Source: Acidobacteriaceae bacterium
GTDB taxonomy: Bacteria; Acidobacteriota; Terriglobia; Terriglobales; Acidobacteriaceae
NCBI GenBank assembly: GCA_003156805.1
Contig: PMHV01000059.1
Coordinates: 121,983-185,982 of the forward strand
Length of the DNA: 64,000 bases
Reading direction: 5' to 3'
Positions 7,043-16,595 of the stretch are shown here, piece by piece. How positions within the stretch are numbered: the first letter of the stretch is position 1; each line of letters opens with the position of its first letter. The position numbers were made by a program, and so were the translations under genes. The notes beneath the pieces were generated by a model. The model worked only from the letters and a program-made list of their open reading frames with translations, did no database searches and was not told the DNA's origin.

Positions 7043-9055
7043 ATGAAGTGTGTTATGTCTGAGCCGTCTTTCTTAAGTAAGTCGGAGCCCAACTCTTTGC
7101 TAAGCGTTGCCAGTCCTGATCCCGTGGAAATGCTTGCGCACGCGGAGTCGCGCACGCTGTGTCTTCCTGCGCGAATCGCGGAGCAGGCAGCGGCCAATCC
7201 GGCTGCGCCGGCCGTGACCGACGGCGCCGTGACTCTGACATATGGGGAACTGGAAGGCCGCTCGAACCAGTTGGCGCGCTTTCTGCAGTCGGCCGGGGTG
7301 GGCGCGGAGCATGTGGTTGGATTGTATCTGGAGCGGACGCCGGAAATGGTGGTCGCCGCCCTGGCCATCCTGAAAGCGGGCGCCGCTTATCTGCCGCTTC
7401 CGCCCGATTCGCCTCGGGAGCGGCTGGCGTTCACGCTGCTCGATGCCCAGGTGACCTCGCTGGTTACCACGTCTGGCCTTGCCGGCGAACTGGCGGCAGG
7501 CGACTATCACACGGTCGTTGTTGATCGCGACGCTAAGGAAATTGCGAAACACAGCGCCGGACCGGTCGCGTGCCATTTGCACGAAGACGCTCTGGCCTAT
7601 GTGATCTATACCTCGGGATCCTCGGGCCAGCCCAAGGGTGTCGAGATCCTGCATCGCGGATTGCTCAATCTGATTGGCTGGCACCTGCGCGCGTTTCAGG
7701 TGACTTCTGCGGATCGCGCCAGCCATCTGGCCGCGTTAGGATTCGATGCGGCGGTATGGGAATTGTGGCCGTATCTGGCGGCGGGCGCCAGCGTACATTT
7801 GGCCAAGGAATCGATTCGGCAAAATCCGGAAGCGCTGCGCGACTGGCTGGTGGCACAGCAGATTACGGTCGCATTTGTGGCTACCCCGCTCGCGGAACGG
7901 TTAATGCTGCTCGATTGGCCGAAGGGAACGGTATTGCGGATTCTTTTGACCGGAGCCGACACTTTGCATCACTGTCCCCCGGCGAGCCTTCCCTTCATGC
8001 TGGTCAACAACTACGGACCCACGGAATACACGGTGGTTGCCACTTCGGGGCAGGTTTTACCTTCGGGTTCTGCTAGCCGCCGGCCCTCGATTGGGCGCCC
8101 CATTGACAACACGCAGATCTATGTTCTTGATGGAGACATGAAGGAAGTGGCCGCAGGTACGCGAGGAGAGCTCTACATCGGCGGCGCGGGCATGGCGCGA
8201 GGATACCGCAATCATGCCCAATGGACCGAGCAAAGATTCGTAGCTAATCCCTTTCATTCCACTTCGGCAGATTCGGCGAAGGGACGCGCAAATGGAAACG
8301 GTTGCGCAAAAAATCACCTCGATGATCGCCTGTATCGCACAGGCGACGAGGTGCGTTGCCTGCCCAACGGTGAAATCGAGTTTCTTGGCCGCTTCGATGA
8401 GCAGGTAAAAATCCGCGGCTACCGGATCGAGCCGGGGGAAATTGTGAATGTGCTCGATGCTCACCCGGAGGTCGTGACCAGCGCGGTCGTAGCGCGCGAA
8501 CTTGAAGAAGGTGGCGAGAAAAGTCTGATCGCGTATGTGGTGCTGGCTGCGAATGCGAAGCTGACCGCAGCAACTCTGCGCGAATATCTGAGCAAACGCC
8601 TGCCGCCGTACATGGTTCCGGGTCGCTTTGTGCGCGTGGCGGCGATGCCGGTCACGTCGAACGGAAAAGTTGATCGCGCGGCATTGCCGGTGCCCAATAC
8701 TGCAAATTGTCTGCCCGATGAAGCATTCGTGTCGCCGCGCACTCTGGTGGAACAGAGGCTGGCCGCGATTCTTTCGACGCTGTTGCACGTGAAACAAGTG
8801 GGAGTGAACGACAATTTCTTTTTGCTCGGGGGCCATTCGCTGCTGGGCACGCAGTTGCTCACGCGCATCAGCCAGTCGTTTGGCGTCGATCTCACTCTGC
8901 TCGCGTTGTTCAACCATCCGACGCTGGCGGAAATGTCGGAAGAGATCGAAAAACTGATTCTGGCGAAGCTCGAAGCCGCGGGCACGGATGCGGATGAAGA
9001 CGTCGGCGGCGGACAGGCAAAGGTCTCGCCGTCGCACCCGGGAGGTGGCCGCTAG
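7043..9055 (+). CDS. NRPS A-PCP didomain protein
   Basis: 670 residues. Adenylation domain ~35-540 with all cores: L-A-Y-V-I-Y-T-S-G-S-S-G (~184), Y-G-P-T-E-Y-T, G-E-L-Y-I-G-G, Y-R-T-G-D, V-K-I-R-G-Y-R-I-E-P-G-E-I, N-G-K-V-D-R. A carrier domain follows with F-L-L-G-G-H-S599-L-L. No condensation or thioesterase domain is present. Pocket code read from GrsA positions: D-A-W-L-L-T-N-V-V-(K), closest to aliphatic (Leu-type D-A-W-F-L-G-N-V-V-K) codes I know; low certainty. ATG at 7043, with a second Met at 7055. The stop TAG overlaps the GTG of the P450-NRPS by one base, so the two should be translated together. It probably supplies an aminoacyl-PCP that the next protein modifies or uses. Confidence 0.93.
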   Translation: MKCVMSEPSFLSKSEPNSLLSVASPDPVEMLAHAESRTLCLPARIAEQAAANPAAPAVTDGAVTLTYGELEGRSNQLARFLQSAGVGAEHVVGLYLERTPEMVVAALAILKAGAAYLPLPPDSPRERLAFTLLDAQVTSLVTTSGLAGELAAGDYHTVVVDRDAKEIAKHSAGPVACHLHEDALAYVIYTSGSSGQPKGVEILHRGLLNLIGWHLRAFQVTSADRASHLAALGFDAAVWELWPYLAAGASVHLAKESIRQNPEALRDWLVAQQITVAFVATPLAERLMLLDWPKGTVLRILLTGADTLHHCPPASLPFMLVNNYGPTEYTVVATSGQVLPSGSASRRPSIGRPIDNTQIYVLDGDMKEVAAGTRGELYIGGAGMARGYRNHAQWTEQRFVANPFHSTSADSAKGRANGNGCAKNHLDDRLYRTGDEVRCLPNGEIEFLGRFDEQVKIRGYRIEPGEIVNVLDAHPEVVTSAVVARELEEGGEKSLIAYVVLAANAKLTAATLREYLSKRLPPYMVPGRFVRVAAMPVTSNGKVDRAALPVPNTANCLPDEAFVSPRTLVEQRLAAILSTLLHVKQVGVNDNFFLLGGHSLLGTQLLTRISQSFGVDLTLLALFNHPTLAEMSEEIEKLILAKLEAAGTDADEDVGGGQAKVSPSHPGGGR

Positions 9056-12000
9056 TGACGCCGGGAGCACAATCTGTTTCACAGGAAACCCGTGCCGACC
9101 AGGCGTTGAGCCTGTACCGGCTGCTCGATCCCGAGATTCTCGCCAATCCTTATCCTCTATTTCAGAGGTTGCGGGAAGAAGATCCGGTGCACTGGGATCC
9201 CTTCCTGCACGCCTGGGTAGTGACGCGCTACGCGGATGTGCTGGAGGTGCTGCATACTTTTTCCGCGGACCGCACCCCCACTCCCGAGCAATTGGCCAGC
9301 ATGGGCCTTTCGCATCTGGGGCCCATCGCGCAAGTGATGGTGAAGCAGATGCTGTTCATGGACGGAGCGGCGCACGCGCGGCTGCGCGGTCTGGCTTCCG
9401 CGGCCTTCACGCCGGCGCGGGTGAATGCGCTGAAGTCGCATATTCAGGAGATTGTGAACAGCCTTCTGGATGCGGTGGAGAAGCGCGGCCACATGGACGT
9501 GATCGCGGATTTGGCCGAGCCTGTGCCAGCCATTGTGACTGCGGAAATGCTGGGCGTTCCGGTCAGCGACCGGCAGCAGTTGAAAGAGTGGTCGGCGAAT
9601 TTCGCGGAGATGCTGGGAAATTTCCAGCACAATCCCGAGCGCGCGCAATTGATGCTGCGCACGGTGGAAGACATGACCGCGTATTTCCGCGAGGCCATTC
9701 GCGAAACCCAGCGTCACCCGCGCGAGGGACTGATTCATTCGCTGCTCACGGCGGAAATCGACGGAGACCGTTTAGCGGAAGAGGAAATCGTCGCCAACAC
9801 CATCGTAACCATGGTCGGCGGCCAGGAAACTACCACCAACCTGATCGGCAACGGAGTGCTCACGCTGCTGCGCCATCCCGATCAGATGCAAAAGTTGCGC
9901 AATGATCTGTCTTTGATTCCGCTGGCGGTGGAAGAATTGCTGCGCTACGAGAGTCCCAGCCAGCATACCGCCAGGCTGGCGCCGTGCGACCGCGAGTTGG
10001 GAGGCAAACAGATTCGCCAGCGCGAAGCCGTGATTGCGGTGATGGCGGCCGCGAATCGCGATCCGGAAAGATTTCCCAACCCGGACGCCTTTGAGATTGC
10101 CCGCAGCGATAACCGTCATCTGGCATTCGGATATGCCGCGCATTTCTGTTTTGGCGCACCTCTGGCGCGGCTGGAGGGTCAGATCGTGTTCGAGACGCTT
10201 CTGCGCCGCCTGCCTCATCTGCGTCTGGAACCGCAAAAATTCGTCTGGCGAACCAACCTGGGGCTGCGCGGACTTACTTCTTTGAAAGTCAGGTTTGACG
10301 CAGAGTCGGGAGCGCGGGAGAGCGCCTCGGAGCAGGAGCCGCGGGCTCTCGAATCGTCCATTCCGACCGCCGGAGTTAAGACGTCCGCTGCAGACGTACC
10401 ACTGGCGAACGTATCATCGGCCATTGCCTCTTCGATAGCTTCGTCACCGGTTTCGTCGGTTCAGAACCCGCTGTCTCAGAGCGATGATTTGCAGCGGCTG
10501 CTGGCCGAATGGAACAACACGCAGGCGGAGTATCCTTCCGAGCAATGCGTTCACCAGTTGGTGGAAGCGCAAGTTCGCCGAACGCCGGATGCCAGTGCAG
10601 TTATACAAGGAGCGACGCGGTCTCGAGAAAAACGGCGGCTGAGCTATCGCGAACTGAATCGGAGCGCCAACCAGTTGGCGCATTACCTTAAGAAAAAATC
10701 CGTCGGGCCGGAAGTTGTGGTCGGAATCTGTTTGAGGCGGTCGCCCGAGCTGATGATTGCGTTACTCGGTGTTCTGAAGGCCGGGGGCGCATGCCTGCCG
10801 CTCGATCCGGATTATCCAAAAGAGCGGTTGGCTTACATGCTGGAAGATTCGCAGGCTTCCGTGTTGCTGACGCAGCCGGATTTGCTTCCGCGATTGGGGA
10901 AAGTCAATGCAGAAGTTGTGCTCATGGAGCCGAAGCTGGCCATCCTCGAGGGCGAGAGCGGGGAGAATCCTGAAGCGGCTGCGACCGCCGGCAGTCTCGC
11001 TTACCTGATCTACACCTCTGGATCGACGGGAAAACCCCGGGGCGTGCTGCTGACGCATCGCGGCCTGGTCAATCACAATGTGGCGGCGATTCCGCTTTAC
11101 GGGATCGAAGCCAGCGACCGCGTGCTGCAATTTGCTTCCATTAGTTTCGATATTGCGATTGAGGAAATCTGGCCGAGTTGGATGGCCGGGGCCACGCTGG
11201 TATTGCGCACGGCAGAGATGCCCATGGGCGCATCGGAGTTTCTCGGATGGATTCGCGAGCAGCGGCTGACGGTTCTGAACCTGCCCACCGCCTACTGGCA
11301 CGAGTTGGTGCGCGAGTTGGCCGAATCCGGGCAGACGGTGCCGGAGAATCTGCGGCTCGTGATTGTGGGCGGCGAGAAGGCTTCGTCGGCGGCCTACAAA
11401 TCCTGGCTCAAAGCCGGCGGCGACCGGGTGCGCTGGATCAACACGTACGGCCCGACCGAGGCCAGCGTCATCGCCACATCGTACGAGCCAAATCCGGCAC
11501 AGGCAGTGCCGCAGAACTTGCCTATCGGGCGGCCCATTGCGAATACCGAAATCTACATTCTCGATGAAAACCTGAAGCCCGTTCCGGTTGGCACTCCCGG
11601 CGAACTGCACATTGGCGGCCCGGGGCTGGCGCGTGGATATCTGAACCGTCCGGAGATGACCGCCGCAAAGTTTATTCTCCACCCGTTCCGGAACCATGAC
11701 GCCCGCCTCTACAAGACCGGCGACTCGGCGCGATACCTGCCCACCGGGGACATCGAATTTATCGGCCGTACCGATTTCCAGGTAAAGATTCGCGGCTACC
11801 GGGTTGAGCTGGGAGAAATTGAAGCGGCGCTGGAAAAAGTTCCCGGTGTCCGCGAGTGTGTGGTCATCGCCTGCGAAGAAGACGGCGAGAAACGACTGGC
11901 GGGCTATGTCGTCGCTTCTCTGGAGCGCGCTCCCACGCCATCTGATCTCAGAGGATTTCTGAAGAAAGAGTTGCCGGAATACATGGTTCCGGCAGACTTT

Positions 12001-13128
12001 GTTTTTCTGAAGGCGCTTCCGCTCACGCCCAACGGGAAAGTGGACCGGCGAGCTTTGCCTGCGCCCGAAGCTTCGGCGGCGATCGCGCACGGCGAGGCAA
12101 TGGCCCCGCGAGACGCGGTCGAAACGCAGTTGGTGAAAATCTGGGAACAAGTCTTGAGCACGCGGCCCATCGGCGTGCACGACAATTTCTTTGAGCTCGG
12201 CGGGCACTCTCTGATGGCGGTGCGCCTCATGGGTCGGGTGGAAAAGGCTTTTGCAAGACAATTTCCGATTACCGCGCTGGTGCAAGCTCCCACGATTGCG
12301 CAATTCGCCGAACTGGTGCGGAACGACGAAACCGGCGATTTGTGGTCGTCGCTGATTCCGCTGCAGGCCGAGGGATCGAAGCCGCCGTTCTTTTTCGTGC
12401 ATGGATTGGGCGGCACAGTTCTGCGTTACCACGAATTAGCTGTCCACATGGCTCCCGATCAGCCATTTTACGGGATACAGGCTCCGGGACTCGATGGCAA
12501 ACAGACGCGCCTGGAAAGTGTCGACAGCCTGGCGGCTCATTACCTGGGACAGGTTCGCGGAGTTCAACCGGAAGGGCCCTATTTTCTCGGCGGATATTCT
12601 TTCGGCGGACTGGTTGCGCTGGAGATGGCGCGGTCGTTGCTGGCGCAAGGCTACCAAGTGGCGCTACTGGCGATGGTCGATACTTATCCCGGCGTGCCGA
12701 AATCGACGGGATCTTTGCTGGACCGTTTTTTCGGCCTGACGCCGAAACAGAAGCTGGCGTACACGAAGAAGCGGCTCAAGCGCTATGGGAAGGGAATCAA
12801 GCGGCGGATCGATCTGCTGTCGATGCCGCTGCCGCTGAAGCAAGTGCGCGAAGCTTGCGCCGTGGCCGAGCGGCGGTACGTGCCGCAGGTTTATCCCGGC
12901 AAGATCGTGTTGTTCCGGGCCAGCGAAAAGGCGTTGCGCGGGCTGGATGATGCGCAGGGAGGGTGGAGTCAGTACGCGTCGGGCGGACTGGAGATCCGCG
13001 AAATCGACGCCGATCACGGCAACATTTTGAACGGCGTGCAGGTAGCGCGGCTGGCGGAGGCTATGCGCGCGTCGCTGGAACAAGCCCGCTCTGATCATCC
13101 CGAGCCAATACTCGCGAGCGTTTCCTGA
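9055..13128 (+). CDS. cytochrome P450 - NRPS (A-PCP-TE) fusion protein
   Basis: 1357 residues. Residues 1-~415 are a complete bacterial class I P450: I-helix G-G-Q-E-T-T-T-N, E-E-L-L-R (ExxR), and heme loop F-G-Y-A-A-H-F-C365-F-G (the usual second Gly of FGxGxHxCxG is Ala). A ~60-residue low-complexity linker follows, then an adenylation domain (A3 at ~648; Y-G-P-T-E-A-S; V-K-I-R-G-Y-R-V-E-L-G-E-I; N-G-K-V-D-R), a carrier (G-G-H-S1052-L-M) and a thioesterase (F-V-H-G-L-G-G; G-Y-S1182-F-G-G; late His in D-A-D-H-G-N). Pocket code read as D-I-E-A-I-G-T-V-I-(K); I do not assign a substrate. No condensation domain. The P450 likely oxidises an aminoacyl thioester on this or a neighbouring carrier; the TE releases it. 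GTG start overlaps the previous stop; the next ATG overlaps its TGA. Confidence 0.92.
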   Translation: MTPGAQSVSQETRADQALSLYRLLDPEILANPYPLFQRLREEDPVHWDPFLHAWVVTRYADVLEVLHTFSADRTPTPEQLASMGLSHLGPIAQVMVKQMLFMDGAAHARLRGLASAAFTPARVNALKSHIQEIVNSLLDAVEKRGHMDVIADLAEPVPAIVTAEMLGVPVSDRQQLKEWSANFAEMLGNFQHNPERAQLMLRTVEDMTAYFREAIRETQRHPREGLIHSLLTAEIDGDRLAEEEIVANTIVTMVGGQETTTNLIGNGVLTLLRHPDQMQKLRNDLSLIPLAVEELLRYESPSQHTARLAPCDRELGGKQIRQREAVIAVMAAANRDPERFPNPDAFEIARSDNRHLAFGYAAHFCFGAPLARLEGQIVFETLLRRLPHLRLEPQKFVWRTNLGLRGLTSLKVRFDAESGARESASEQEPRALESSIPTAGVKTSAADVPLANVSSAIASSIASSPVSSVQNPLSQSDDLQRLLAEWNNTQAEYPSEQCVHQLVEAQVRRTPDASAVIQGATRSREKRRLSYRELNRSANQLAHYLKKKSVGPEVVVGICLRRSPELMIALLGVLKAGGACLPLDPDYPKERLAYMLEDSQASVLLTQPDLLPRLGKVNAEVVLMEPKLAILEGESGENPEAAATAGSLAYLIYTSGSTGKPRGVLLTHRGLVNHNVAAIPLYGIEASDRVLQFASISFDIAIEEIWPSWMAGATLVLRTAEMPMGASEFLGWIREQRLTVLNLPTAYWHELVRELAESGQTVPENLRLVIVGGEKASSAAYKSWLKAGGDRVRWINTYGPTEASVIATSYEPNPAQAVPQNLPIGRPIANTEIYILDENLKPVPVGTPGELHIGGPGLARGYLNRPEMTAAKFILHPFRNHDARLYKTGDSARYLPTGDIEFIGRTDFQVKIRGYRVELGEIEAALEKVPGVRECVVIACEEDGEKRLAGYVVASLERAPTPSDLRGFLKKELPEYMVPADFVFLKALPLTPNGKVDRRALPAPEASAAIAHGEAMAPRDAVETQLVKIWEQVLSTRPIGVHDNFFELGGHSLMAVRLMGRVEKAFARQFPITALVQAPTIAQFAELVRNDETGDLWSSLIPLQAEGSKPPFFFVHGLGGTVLRYHELAVHMAPDQPFYGIQAPGLDGKQTRLESVDSLAAHYLGQVRGVQPEGPYFLGGYSFGGLVALEMARSLLAQGYQVALLAMVDTYPGVPKSTGSLLDRFFGLTPKQKLAYTKKRLKRYGKGIKRRIDLLSMPLPLKQVREACAVAERRYVPQVYPGKIVLFRASEKALRGLDDAQGGWSQYASGGLEIREIDADHGNILNGVQVARLAEAMRASLEQARSDHPEPILASVS
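10414..10458 (+). repeat. 15-bp tandem repeat in the P450-adenylation linker
   Basis: Units 10414-10428, 10429-10443 and 10444-10458 (theme TCxTCGxxxxxxTCG). They encode Ser/Ala/Val-rich pentapeptides at residues ~454-468, exactly between the P450 and adenylation domains. Confidence 0.75.
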
Positions 13129-13820
13129 TGCCAAGTTCGCTGACGACGAACTCTGAGCCGTCTCTGTTGCCTGCCGATGGCAAGTCCGTGCAGACGCGAG
13201 CCGTGATGCGCCGACTCAGCAAGGCGGAGATCGGTCAGACGCCGCTGACTTTGCCGGAATTGTATACGCTCACCGACCAGGCTTTGGCCGATCAACCCAA
13301 GCCTCCTTGTTCCCTGCGCACCTGCAACGGTTGCTGCTGGTCTCCTCCTACAATTACCGACATAGAGTTTCTGCACATTCAGAATCATGTGCAGATCGAG
13401 GAGATCAAACCCGCGGGGGAACCGTGGTGCCGCTTTTATGAGGAGAGCACAGGTGGATGCCGGATTTATGCGGTGCGTCCGCTGGAGTGCCGACTGGTGG
13501 CCGTGCTCGACACTTACCGGTTCAATTGTTGCGCGCCTGCGGCGCAGCCCGAGTTGATGCCGCAATGGGCCGGCCTGCTGAGGGAATTGCTCTATCGCGC
13601 GCTGTATGTGGTGAACGGCGGTGTCGGAGAAACGCACATCAATGTTCTGTTTGATCGAGCGCGCAAGAATGGCGGGCAGGCTGTTTCAGTGGGACGCGTT
13701 GAGGCAAAACCATTGCGCGCGAGATTGAGTTCGGGCTTGCTGACGATTTCGTTTCGTTTGGTCCGCGCCGCAAGGTGGCTGGCCAAGCCCCGGATGGAGA
13801 GCCGGAAGACCGGTGCTTGA
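13128..13820 (+). CDS. YkgJ-family cysteine-cluster protein
   Basis: 230 residues. The middle carries the Cys-cluster pattern: P-P-C-S-L-R-T-C-N-G-C-C-W, then W-C-R-F-Y with G-G-C-R-I-Y-A-V-R-P-L-E-C-R, and a later N-C-C-A. This is the layout of the YkgJ (UPF0153) putative Zn/Fe-chelating proteins. The ATG overlaps the NRPS stop (TGATG), so it is translationally coupled to the P450-NRPS. Its role is unknown. Coupling to a P450 makes a metal-cluster or redox helper, or a modifying enzyme for the peptide, worth considering. The N-terminal ~45 residues and the basic C-terminus are not conserved-looking. Confidence 0.8.
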   Translation: MPSSLTTNSEPSLLPADGKSVQTRAVMRRLSKAEIGQTPLTLPELYTLTDQALADQPKPPCSLRTCNGCCWSPPTITDIEFLHIQNHVQIEEIKPAGEPWCRFYEESTGGCRIYAVRPLECRLVAVLDTYRFNCCAPAAQPELMPQWAGLLRELLYRALYVVNGGVGETHINVLFDRARKNGGQAVSVGRVEAKPLRARLSSGLLTISFRLVRAARWLAKPRMESRKTGA

Positions 13821-15277
13821 ACAACAAACTAGTGCGCGACTCTGACGTCTTCAGACGACGGAATCCTCTGAACCAAAAAGAACCATTAAAAAATCGAGCC
13901 TGTGATCGGGAGTCGAGATTGCAAGAAGTTGTTCAAGAAGCAACCAGCGCTAGTGAAGCCGCCAGTCAAGCGGGAAAGCTGGCAAAATTTGTGCGCTGGA
14001 TGACCAAGGGCGGTCTCGCCATTCTCGATAATGGCTTGATCTCGGGATCGAACTTTCTGCTGGGGATTTTGCTGGCGCGCTGGCTTTCGCCGGACGAATA
14101 CGGCGCCTATGCGCTGGCCTTCAGCCTCTTCATTCTCGTAGGGTTTTTGTACCAGGCGTTGCTGCTGGAACCGCTTTCGGTCTTCGCCGGCACCACGTTC
14201 CGCGATAATCTCCGCGGCTATCTCAAGAAGGCATTGTGGATTCATTGGGCTATTTCGCTCACCGTTGGCGTGGCGCTGGGAGCGGCAGCGCTGGTGGCGA
14301 AGGTGTTCGGGCATTCCCCGGTATTGCCTGTCGCTCTGGCGGGAGTGGCCGTCGCGGTGCCGTTCTTGTGTATCCACGCCATGGCGCGCCGCAGCTTTTA
14401 CCTGCGGCTTTCTCCTGGGCCGGCCGCGTTCGGCGCAGCTTTTTATTGCGCCATGGTGACCGGGGGAATTTTCGTCGTGTACCGGTTGGGCCGGCTGACT
14501 TGCTTTACCGCATTCCTGATCATGGCGTTGGCGGCGCTGGTCAGCGCGGTGGTCATGCTGTTGCAGTTGAATAAGGCGCTGGAGCGCACCGGCGGCGAGC
14601 CCCGTCTAAGGGAAACCTGGTGGCAGCATTGGGAGTACGGCCGCTGGGCCCTGGCGACTTGCGTGGTGGGCTGGATTCCGAACTACGTGTACATTCCCCT
14701 GGTCAGCACATTTTCTGGAATGGCCGCGGCGGGCGAGTTGCGGGCGCTCATGAACCTGGCCGCTCCCGTGTTGCAGACTTATGCTGCGCTTTCCATGTTG
14801 TTCCTGCCCTACGCGGCGCGGGTGTCCGATGAAGAGGGCAGGGAAGCAGCCTCTACTCTCACGCGCCGACTGGCGGCGCTGTTCGTGGCCGGCGCGGTGG
14901 TCTACTGGGCCGTGCTGATTCCGCTGCGGCACCCGCTTTTTCAGTTTCTCTATGCCGGCAAGTACATGGATTCCGCGTATCTGATTCCACTGTTCGGTCT
15001 GGAAACGATTGTGTGGAGCGCCAGCCTGGGGCCGGCGATTGTGCTGCGGGCGATGAAGCATCCACAGTCTTTGTTTTGGGCCAATGGCGCGGCCAGCCTG
15101 GTGGCGCTGGTCGTAGGCATTCCTGCCACGCGCTATTTTGGCTTGCAGGGCGTGATCTGGAGCATGATCGCCGCCAACGCTCTCTACGTGGTGGTGGCGT
15201 TCGTTTTGTACAGCCGCAAAGTTGCCACGCTCAGAATGCCGTGTATCGAACTGGCCCAGGCGGCCCAGGCGGATTGA
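13817..15277 (+). CDS. Wzx-like polysaccharide flippase (MATE/MVF-type)
   Basis: About 486 residues with roughly 12 hydrophobic segments from residue ~70 on (G-L-I-S-G-S-N-F-L-L-G-I-L-L-A-R-W-L-S opens the first). The segment L-S-P-D-E-Y-G-A-Y-A-L-A is the classic polysaccharide-transporter start. It should flip undecaprenyl-linked repeat units across the inner membrane. Start uncertain: TTG at 13817 overlaps the previous stop (TTGA) and has GGAAG upstream; an ATG at 13775 would overlap the previous gene by 46 bp; an ATG at 13999 would remove a polar Glu/Ala/Ser-rich tail. Partner polymerase: 22.6 kb gene. Confidence 0.85.
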   Translation: MNNKLVRDSDVFRRRNPLNQKEPLKNRACDRESRLQEVVQEATSASEAASQAGKLAKFVRWMTKGGLAILDNGLISGSNFLLGILLARWLSPDEYGAYALAFSLFILVGFLYQALLLEPLSVFAGTTFRDNLRGYLKKALWIHWAISLTVGVALGAAALVAKVFGHSPVLPVALAGVAVAVPFLCIHAMARRSFYLRLSPGPAAFGAAFYCAMVTGGIFVVYRLGRLTCFTAFLIMALAALVSAVVMLLQLNKALERTGGEPRLRETWWQHWEYGRWALATCVVGWIPNYVYIPLVSTFSGMAAAGELRALMNLAAPVLQTYAALSMLFLPYAARVSDEEGREAASTLTRRLAALFVAGAVVYWAVLIPLRHPLFQFLYAGKYMDSAYLIPLFGLETIVWSASLGPAIVLRAMKHPQSLFWANGAASLVALVVGIPATRYFGLQGVIWSMIAANALYVVVAFVLYSRKVATLRMPCIELAQAAQAD

Positions 15278-15360
15278 TTGCAGCGCACTTTCAACCAGCA
15301 CCACTTTCAACAGGTTCTTTCGAATCTGAAGTTTTTCCAGTCTTAAGGGGCGGGCCCAGC

Positions 15361-16578
15361 TTGAACGTCGTTTCGGTACACAATCGGTATCTTCTGCGGG
15401 GCGGGGAAGACGAGGTATTCGAATCGGAAGCGAGCTTGCTGACGCAGTACGGCTGGCAAGTGACGCCGGTGGTCGAGCAGAACGCCTATCCCGACAGCGT
15501 TTCCAAGAAGATCGGCGTGGCCCTCGATTGCGTCTGGTCGCGGCGCTGGTATCGGGAATTCGGCGCGCTGCTGGAGAGAACCAAGCCGGATGTCGTGCAC
15601 GTCCACAATTTCTTCCCGCTGATTTCTCCCTCCGTGTACTACGCCTGCAAGAAGGCGGGGGTGCCGGTGGTGCAAACGCTGCACAATTACCGCTTGCTGT
15701 GCCCGGCGGCAACTCTTTACCGCGACGGCAATGTCTGCGAAGAATGCCTGGTGCATGGATTGCTGCGCGGCGTGCGGCATGGCTGCTACCAAGGCTCGAA
15801 GATGGGAACTTCGGCGATTGCGCTCATGTTGCAGGTCCATCGCCGGTTGCGCACCTGGAGCAAGATGGTGGATTGCTACATCGCTCTGACCGAGTTTTCC
15901 CGCCGCAAGCTGATCGACGGCGGACTTCCGGCGGCGAAGATCCGGGTGAAACCCAATTTTGTGCTGCCCGATCCGGGGATGCGGGAAAAGCGCGGCCAGT
16001 ATGCGCTGTTTGCGGGACGGCTGGTCGACCCGAAGGGATTGCCGACCTTGCTCGCGGCCTGGAAGCAGTTGCGCACCGCGGTGCCGCTGGTCGTCATCGG
16101 GGACGGCCCCAATCGCGAGAGCCTGGAGTTGCAACTAAAGGAAGACCCCGCGCTGAGCGAGGTTACCTACCGCGGGCGGTTGGCGCACGACGCGACCATT
16201 GAGGCGATGAAGGGCGCGCGCTTCCTCGTATTTCCCAGCGAATGGTATGAAGGGTTTCCGGTTACCATCGCGGAGTCGTTTGCCTGTGGCGTGCCCGTCA
16301 TCTGTTCGCGTCTGGGCTCGATGCAGGAGATCGTAGCCGATGGCCGCACCGGCCTTCATTTCCGGCCCACCGAGGCAGACGATCTGGCGAGCAAGGTGGA
16401 GTGGGCGTGGAATCACCCCGAACAGATGGAGGCCATGGGACGCGGGGCCCGGCTGGAGTTTGAAGCCAAGTACACGGCGGGACGCAACTTCTATTTGTTG
16501 AAAGAGATTTACGAATTTGCTATGGGTTCGCGGGCCGATCGCGCGGAGATTGACGAAGAGGAAGCTGTATCCGTCTGA
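15361..16578 (+). CDS. glycosyltransferase, GT4 family
   Basis: 405 residues from a TTG at 15361, chosen because AAGGGG lies about 12 bases upstream and the family N-terminus begins here (L-N-V-V-S-V-H-N-R-Y with the R-G-G-E-D donor-side loop). GT-B fold: N-terminal V-V-H-V-H-N-F-F-P-L, a Cys pair C-E-E-C in the acceptor lobe, then Y-A-L-F-A-G-R-L, V-V-I-G-D-G-P, and F-P-S-E-W-Y-E-G-F-P-V-T-I-A-E-S (the E-x7-E region). Transfers a sugar to the lipid-linked repeat unit in the cytoplasm. The frame is open further upstream, but those codons overlap the flippase gene. Confidence 0.88.
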   Translation: MNVVSVHNRYLLRGGEDEVFESEASLLTQYGWQVTPVVEQNAYPDSVSKKIGVALDCVWSRRWYREFGALLERTKPDVVHVHNFFPLISPSVYYACKKAGVPVVQTLHNYRLLCPAATLYRDGNVCEECLVHGLLRGVRHGCYQGSKMGTSAIALMLQVHRRLRTWSKMVDCYIALTEFSRRKLIDGGLPAAKIRVKPNFVLPDPGMREKRGQYALFAGRLVDPKGLPTLLAAWKQLRTAVPLVVIGDGPNRESLELQLKEDPALSEVTYRGRLAHDATIEAMKGARFLVFPSEWYEGFPVTIAESFACGVPVICSRLGSMQEIVADGRTGLHFRPTEADDLASKVEWAWNHPEQMEAMGRGARLEFEAKYTAGRNFYLLKEIYEFAMGSRADRAEIDEEEAVSV

Positions 16579-16595
16579 TCCATGATTGCCATTCA

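Noticed and set aside
10762-12432. Long open frame (556 codons) on the - strand opposite the P450-NRPS
   Set aside because: It lies antisense to well-supported adenylation and TE domains and has no recognisable domain. Long antisense frames are common in GC-rich DNA.
15013-15360. N-terminal extension of the GT4 protein
   Set aside because: It overlaps the flippase coding region and has shadow-like composition. The TTG at 15361 has a good ribosome site and gives the family N-terminus.
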